Shown: in pieces, positions 5,544 to 7,784 of the stretch
Position numbering within the stretch: position 1 is the first letter of the stretch
How the letters are laid out: every line of letters begins with the position of its first letter
From: an uncultured Clostridium sp.
GTDB lineage: Bacteria; Bacillota; Clostridia; Clostridiales; Clostridiaceae
DNA length: 7,784 nt
Reading direction: 5' to 3'
Assembly: GCF_937920395.1 (NCBI RefSeq)
Contig: NZ_CALEVF010000303.1
Coordinates: forward strand, 1-7,784
Program-made: the position numbers and the translations under genes
Notes under the pieces: generated by a model
The model's input: only the letters and a program-made list of their open reading frames with translations
Database searches by the model: none
What the model was told of the DNA's origin: nothing

Positions 5544-6281
5544 CTATAATACATAGATATTTGGTAATCTTTTAAACATAATACCGTTGCTAATCCAGCA
5601 ACCAGCATTATTAATAGATAAATTCTTAGTAAAACTTTTATCCTTTCTTTCTCTATAACTAAGCCATGATCCTTTACTGTAATTAGTAATTCTTTTAAGT
5701 AAGCCATCTTCACATAATGAATTGACTATACCTTGAGCTTTACCTACGGAACACTTGAATTGTTTAGCTAATGTTTTAATTGATACTGAATAGTTCTTTT
5801 CGGCACTCGGAAGATTTGTAACCTTGCGATTAAGTTTCATTAAAGCTTTTATTGCTTTCTTATGGTTTCTTAATGCGTTAGGCCCTTTTGGGTCGGTTGA
5901 ATCCTGTCGAACTGTTTTCAGGTAATTAAATTCTGATTGGTTGTTTTCTATTTTTTGTCTAAATAATAATAATTGTATTTTCTTTAATGATAATGCAGTA
6001 TCTATCTTTAAAAATCCATACTTATAAGACTTATCTATCTTCTTAAAATCAGCGAATACAAGGCTAGTACCTTCCATCCGAGCGTAACCTAAAGATAAAT
6101 AGAAGTCTACATACTTCTTTACTGTATTACGGCTTAAATCGCAGGATTTAGATAGTTTATAAGGAGAGTAATCATGAACACATCCACTACTATAAATAGA
6201 TTTTAATTTAATTAATACAGCAAGCTCGCGGATGCATTTATCCTCAATCATTTGCTTTATTAAAAAATAACTTATGTTCAT
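5544..6281 (-). CDS. Two-HTH DNA-binding protein, probable replication initiator or regulator
   Basis: From the ATG at 6279-6281 the product is 245 residues. A first helix-turn-helix lies at about 41-70 ('YKLSKSCDLSRNTVKKYVDF' then 'LSLGYARMEG' as wing). A basic middle part follows (about 100-165), then a second HTH at about 166-199 ('SIKTLAKQFKCSVGKAQGIV', ending 'EDGLLKRI'). Two winged helices joined by a basic linker are typical of phage/plasmid initiators and some regulators; I cannot assign a known Rep family. The frame stays open to a TTG at 6425, but that TTG lies inside a TATATTTG -7 element and a second promoter lies at 6367-6397, so the ATG at 6281 is the better start. The protein ends NIYVL with TAG. 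It is divergent from the 110-aa gene. Confidence 0.7.
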   Translation of the reverse strand: MNISYFLIKQMIEDKCIRELAVLIKLKSIYSSGCVHDYSPYKLSKSCDLSRNTVKKYVDFYLSLGYARMEGTSLVFADFKKIDKSYKYGFLKIDTALSLKKIQLLLFRQKIENNQSEFNYLKTVRQDSTDPKGPNALRNHKKAIKALMKLNRKVTNLPSAEKNYSVSIKTLAKQFKCSVGKAQGIVNSLCEDGLLKRITNYSKGSWLSYRERKDKSFTKNLSINNAGCWISNGIMFKRLPNIYVL

Positions 6282-6297
6282 AAACCATCTAATAGCA

Positions 6298-6344
6298 GAA
6301 AACCCCCCATTGTTGTTAAACAGTAGAGGGTTTGGGAGGTTTTC
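6298..6344 (-). promoter_or_regulatory. Leader hairpin upstream of the rep-like gene, possible attenuator
   Basis: In minus-strand RNA GAAAACCUCCC (6334-6344) can pair over 11 positions with GGGGGGUUUUC (6298-6308), with one G-U pair, around a 25-base loop. A second left arm, AAACCCUC (6326-6333), can pair with the same G-run, giving a mutually exclusive shorter stem. The G/C density is striking in this AT-rich region. It lies between the two minus promoters and the ATG at 6281, in the position of an attenuator or translational control element. It could also belong to an origin. Confidence 0.4.
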
Positions 6345-6366
6345 CTGTCTTGCGACAAATTCTTTA

Positions 6367-6397
6367 CAAATATAAATAAATGTTTTTAGATAACCAA
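6367..6397 (-). promoter_or_regulatory. Bacteroidota housekeeping-type promoter, proximal
   Basis: Minus strand: TTG (6395-6397), 20 bases, TATATTTG (6367-6374). This fits the Bacteroidota consensus of TTG about 17-23 bases ahead of TAnnTTTG. Transcription would start near 6360, about 80 bases before the rep-like ATG, and include the hairpin at 6298-6344. Confidence 0.55.
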
Positions 6398-6422
6398 CCC
6401 TCTTACGGAAAATTATCTGCTT

Positions 6423-6455
6423 CAAATATATAATTTATTTTAATATGATTTCAAA
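6423..6455 (-). promoter_or_regulatory. Bacteroidota housekeeping-type promoter, distal
   Basis: Minus strand: TTTG (6452-6455), 21 bases, TATATTTG (6423-6430). The same -7 octamer as the proximal promoter recurs 56 bases upstream of it. It would give a leader of about 135 bases for the rep-like gene. Two tandem promoters allow separate control. Confidence 0.55.
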
Positions 6456-6463
6456 ATATTTAT

Positions 6464-6471
6464 TATATTTG
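6464..6471 (+). promoter_or_regulatory. -7 element for the 110-aa gene
   Basis: TATATTTG on the plus strand matches TAnnTTTG. A TTG at -33 is not seen, so this is the weaker side of the divergent region. Transcription would start near 6477, which leaves about 35 bases before the ATG at 6513 and argues against the GTG at 6480 as start. Confidence 0.4.
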
Positions 6472-6512
6472 TTTCGGCGGTGACTAAATGCCTGCTATTA
6501 AAACATATAAAA

Positions 6513-6845
6513 ATGAAAAGTAAATTAATGTTCGATATTAACGAACACAACCAAGCTGTAATCACAGCAAATGTAATCTTAACAGATGACTTAAGAGACA
6601 AAACCGCTATAAAATTTATAGAAAGACTCGGTGGAGACTCAAACCTATTGCTTGTCCATTTTACGTTAACAGAAGAGGGAGAAAGAGTAAATATAAAGTC
6701 TTTTGGAGGAAGTAAAGAAGAAACATCTGCATTATTAAGAGGCGTAAGCATTCATCAGTTAAAGAGTTTAGAAGAAGAGTTGCCTAAAGAATTAAAAAGA
6801 AGAGAAGATTTTAAAAAAAATATACCAAATAAATTAAAAAACTAA
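6513..6845 (+). CDS. Hypothetical protein divergent from the rep-like gene
   Basis: The product is 110 residues from the ATG at 6513, which has the A-rich leader ACATATAAAAATG; a GTG at 6480 in the same frame would add 11 residues but abuts the predicted transcription start. The N-terminal half alternates hydrophobic residues (beta strands, 'AVITANVIL', then 'DLRDKTAIKFIERLGG'), and the C-terminal half is charged and helical with a Lys/Glu-rich end ('EEELPKELKRREDFKK'). No known motif. Its place opposite an initiator-like gene, with a terminator right after it, suggests an early single-gene transcript. Confidence 0.75.
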   Translation: MKSKLMFDINEHNQAVITANVILTDDLRDKTAIKFIERLGGDSNLLLVHFTLTEEGERVNIKSFGGSKEETSALLRGVSIHQLKSLEEELPKELKRREDFKKNIPNKLKN

Positions 6846-6936
6846 TTCAAAGTTGAGTTAAAAAATAGTATTTTTACAGAGAACTTTCAAATGGTGTGTT
6901 ACTAATTTAAAGATTCTTTTCTGTTTTTGTCAAAGC

Positions 6937-6961
6937 AAAGCCCTTGTTAATCAAGGGTTTT
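6937..6961 (+). terminator. Rho-independent terminator after the 110-aa gene
   Basis: AAAGCCCTTG (6937-6946) pairs with CAAGGGTTTT (6952-6961) around the loop TTAAT, a 10-base-pair stem with one G-T, and T-rich sequence continues. It separates the 110-aa gene from the ECF-like promoter that starts at 6971. The stem is near symmetric, so it could act in both directions. The 90 bases between the gene and the stem hold only an A/T palindrome around 6863-6877. Confidence 0.75.
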
Positions 6962-6970
6962 GTCATTTAT

Positions 6971-7000
6971 GTAACCTTTTGTGTTTAATATCAGTATAAC
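6971..7000 (+). promoter_or_regulatory. ECF-like promoter (copy C)
   Basis: GTAACCTT (6971-6978), 14 bases, AGTATAAC (6993-7000). It has one base more spacing than the other copies and A for C in CGTA. The -10 core (AGTA) ends 20 bases before the ATG at 7017, and the motif follows the terminator directly. Confidence 0.55.
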
Positions 7001-7016
7001 AGTTAAAAATATAAAT

Positions 7017-7220
7017 ATGGAAATGTTAAAAGTAAATACTGAAGTAATATATATTACTAAAAACGAATTAAAATACGGTTCATTAGATAAAAAAATAGAA
7101 GACATTACCGTTAAAGACATATGTGATACTGAAGTCGTTGCCAATGCCTGTGTTTTAATAATATCAATTTTATCTCCAAATGGACGCTATCAACAAAAAT
7201 TATTAAAAAGTAGATATTAA
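7017..7220 (+). CDS. Small hypothetical protein
   Basis: The product is 67 residues from the ATG at 7017. The frame is open to a GTG at 6981, but that lies within the promoter motif, so the ATG (or the next one at 7023) is preferred. It is a mixed alpha/beta, soluble-looking protein with a hydrophobic stretch 'VVANACVLIISIL' (about 40-52) too short and too late to be a confident membrane span, and a basic C-terminus ('QQKLLKSRY'). Not recognised. The next promoter begins 1 base after its TAA. Confidence 0.6.
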   Translation: MEMLKVNTEVIYITKNELKYGSLDKKIEDITVKDICDTEVVANACVLIISILSPNGRYQQKLLKSRY

Positions 7221-7221
7221 T

Positions 7222-7250
7222 GTAACCTTATTTTATTTTATTCGTACAAG
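7222..7250 (+). promoter_or_regulatory. ECF-like promoter (copy D) of the KTSC operon
   Basis: TGTAACCTT, 13 bases, CGTACAAG with CGTA at 7243-7246. The -10 core ends 23 bases before the KTSC ATG, leaving a leader of about 16 bases with the A-rich CAAAACAATTATG start region. Confidence 0.6.
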
Positions 7251-7269
7251 TAGGTAAATCAAAACAATT

Positions 7270-7422
7270 ATGAAAACAAAACAATCAGTAGTAAGTAGCC
7301 AATTAAAAGAAATAGAGTATGATACAGAAACATCTACTCTTACTGTAACTTTTATGCAAGGTAGAATGTATGAGTATAAAGATGTGCCGGTGGATGTCTT
7401 TAGAAAGTTAATAGAAGCTTAG
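7270..7422 (+). CDS. KTSC-domain protein, interrupted by an amber codon
   Basis: Read with the standard code this is 50 residues ending in TAG at 7420-7422. It carries the first two-thirds of a KTSC domain, named after the C-terminus of a lysyl-tRNA synthetase and common in phages: 'VVSSQLKEIEYD' (7-18), 'LTVTFMQGRMYEYKDVP' (24-40) and 'VFRKLIEA' (43-50). The rest of the domain continues in the same frame after the TAG, to a TAA at 7480-7482. The full reading would be 70 codons, a normal size for a stand-alone KTSC protein. So the gene is a fresh nonsense allele, a readthrough gene, or a functional short form. The domain's function is not established; nucleic-acid binding has been suggested. 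It heads an operon with the DUF6745-like gene. Confidence 0.8.
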   Translation: MKTKQSVVSSQLKEIEYDTETSTLTVTFMQGRMYEYKDVPVDVFRKLIEA

Positions 7423-7482
7423 AGTATAGGATCTTACTTCATAAGTCAAATTAAAAACAAATATCAATTTAAACAAATATAA
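7423..7482 (+). other. In-frame continuation of the KTSC domain beyond the TAG
   Basis: The codons after the TAG read 'SIGSYFISQIKNKYQF' and end at TAA, 2 bases before the next ATG. This fits the family's C-terminal pattern (A-x-S-x-G-x-[YF]-F...I...Y), with the TAG exactly at the variable x position. There is no frameshift or second stop, so coding constraint was present until recently or still is. Confidence 0.75.
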
Positions 7483-7484
7483 TC

Positions 7485-7784
7485 ATGGAAAAATTAGAGA
7501 AACTAACGCCCGAGCAAGAATTAAAAATGATTGAAGTAAAAGACTATTGGTTAAATTATATCAATTCGTGTAAAAATTCAATCAATAGAGAAAAAGCTAA
7601 AATAGGAATAGATTGGTTATATAGTTCTATAGGTAAAGAAAGTCCTATTATTATTTATTTAGATAGTCCTATGGGTTGTCAAATTGGTGTTAATTATCTT
7701 AAAAATTGGTTAAAAGATATTGATTTATCACAGGTTAAGTCACAGGTTTGGTCACAGGTTGAGTCACAGGTTGAGTCACAGGTT
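7485..7784 (+). CDS. DUF6745-like repeat protein, 5' part
   Basis: The first 100 codons are present and the frame is still open at the window end. Residues 1-80 fit the N-terminal pattern I know from DUF6745 proteins: 'LEKLTPEQE' (4-12), a following Trp ('DYW', 20-22), and a short strand with 'YLDSPMGC' (58-65) matching the usual [WC].[DS]SP.[GA]. From residue 82 the protein enters a tandem tetrapeptide repeat SQVK-SQVW-SQVE-SQVE-SQV, like the VW.QV-type repeats of that family. Such regular 4-residue repeats suggest a stacked or beta-type rod. Function unknown. It starts 2 bases after the TAA that would end the full KTSC gene and is likely translated with it. Confidence 0.75.
   Translation, partial: MEKLEKLTPEQELKMIEVKDYWLNYINSCKNSINREKAKIGIDWLYSSIGKESPIIIYLDSPMGCQIGVNYLKNWLKDIDLSQVKSQVWSQVESQVESQV
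7728..7784 (+). repeat. 12-bp tandem repeat coding for SQVx
   Basis: Four full units of TCACAGGTTnnG and a partial fifth run to the window edge (units start at 7728, 7740, 7752, 7764 and 7776); units 3 and 4 are identical. The repeat is in frame (12 bp = 4 codons), so gain or loss of units keeps the reading frame and changes only repeat number. Confidence 0.85.

Noticed and set aside
5528..5713. Minus-strand open frame of 61 codons with a hydrophobic stretch
   Set aside because: It overlaps the second HTH and C-terminus of the rep-like protein in another frame; the hydrophobic look comes from A/T-rich codons.
5818..5825. Another GTAACCTT on the plus strand
   Set aside because: No CGTA-like half follows at 13-14 bases, and it is inside the rep-like gene facing no start codon; probably chance.
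6281..6425. N-terminal extension of the rep-like protein to a TTG at 6425
   Set aside because: The TTG is part of a TATATTTG -7 box, a second promoter lies within the extension, and a strong hairpin occupies it; the ATG at 6281 is better placed.
6440..6751. Minus-strand open frame of 103 codons
   Set aside because: It is the opposite-strand shadow of the 110-aa gene, which has a promoter, A-rich leader and terminator on the plus strand.
6863..6877. AAAAATA-G-TATTTTT palindrome as a terminator
   Set aside because: The stem is pure A/T with a 1-base loop; the G/C-containing stem at 6937-6961 is a far better terminator.
6947..7144. Minus-strand hydrophobic frame of 65 codons
   Set aside because: It lies opposite the 67-aa gene and runs through its promoter and the terminator stem.
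7270..7482. Genome-wide reassignment of TAG to Gln (code 15)
   Set aside because: Only the KTSC gene supports it. Other TAG-ending genes gain just 3-20 codons of unremarkable sequence, and long genes are complete without internal TAG. Kept only as one explanation for the KTSC amber.
7728..7784. CRISPR-like or intergenic tandem repeat array
   Set aside because: The units are 12 bp, contiguous, without spacers, and in frame with an open coding region.

Overview
The window is AT-rich (roughly 30% G+C) and densely packed. It looks like an accessory or early/middle region of a phage, prophage or related mobile element of Bacteroidota, probably Flavobacteriia. Supporting signs are: start codons preceded by A-rich leaders instead of Shine-Dalgarno sites; TAnnTTTG-type -7 promoter elements; short overlapping genes of unknown function; and recognisable phage cargo, namely a DNMT3-like C5 cytosine methyltransferase, a KTSC-domain protein, a DUF6745-like repeat protein and several winged-helix proteins. 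No structural, packaging, integrase, tRNA or CRISPR genes are visible, so phage versus plasmid or prophage cannot be settled here.

Layout. 5-265 (+) is a small acidic protein of unknown function that converges on the large minus-strand block. From about 5490 leftwards the minus strand reads: a 46-aa basic ORF (5316-5456), a run of tiny membrane and unknown proteins (2878-5273, including a 35-aa single-span protein at 4356-4463), a gap with tandem repeats, then a three-gene cassette of winged-helix protein, cytosine methyltransferase and winged-helix protein (284-2729). At 5544-6281 (-) is a two-HTH, replication-initiator-like protein. It is divergent from a 110-aa gene at 6513-6845 (+), across a control region with housekeeping-type promoters and a leader hairpin. 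The right end (+) carries a terminator, a 67-aa gene, the KTSC gene and the start of the DUF6745-like gene, which runs off the window.

Two observations stand out. First, a bipartite motif, GTAACCTT-N13/14-[CA]GTA[CT]AA[GC], occurs four times, always upstream of a start codon and on the gene's own strand (5465-5490 and 5302-5326 minus; 6971-7000 and 7222-7250 plus). A degenerate fifth copy lies upstream of the methyltransferase cassette. Its architecture resembles ECF-sigma promoters (TGTAAC-N16-CGTA) and differs from the TAnnTTTG promoters of the divergent rep region. This suggests two transcription classes. Second, the KTSC gene is interrupted by one in-frame TAG, after which the conserved C-terminal half of the domain continues in frame to a TAA placed 2 bases before the next start codon. 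That points to a recent nonsense mutation or amber readthrough.

Inferred workings: the rep-like gene and the opposing 110-aa gene are read from host-type promoters. The remaining genes (small membrane proteins, methyltransferase cassette, KTSC/DUF6745 operon) are read from the ECF-like promoters. The methyltransferase has no visible restriction partner, so it probably modifies the element's own DNA against host restriction.
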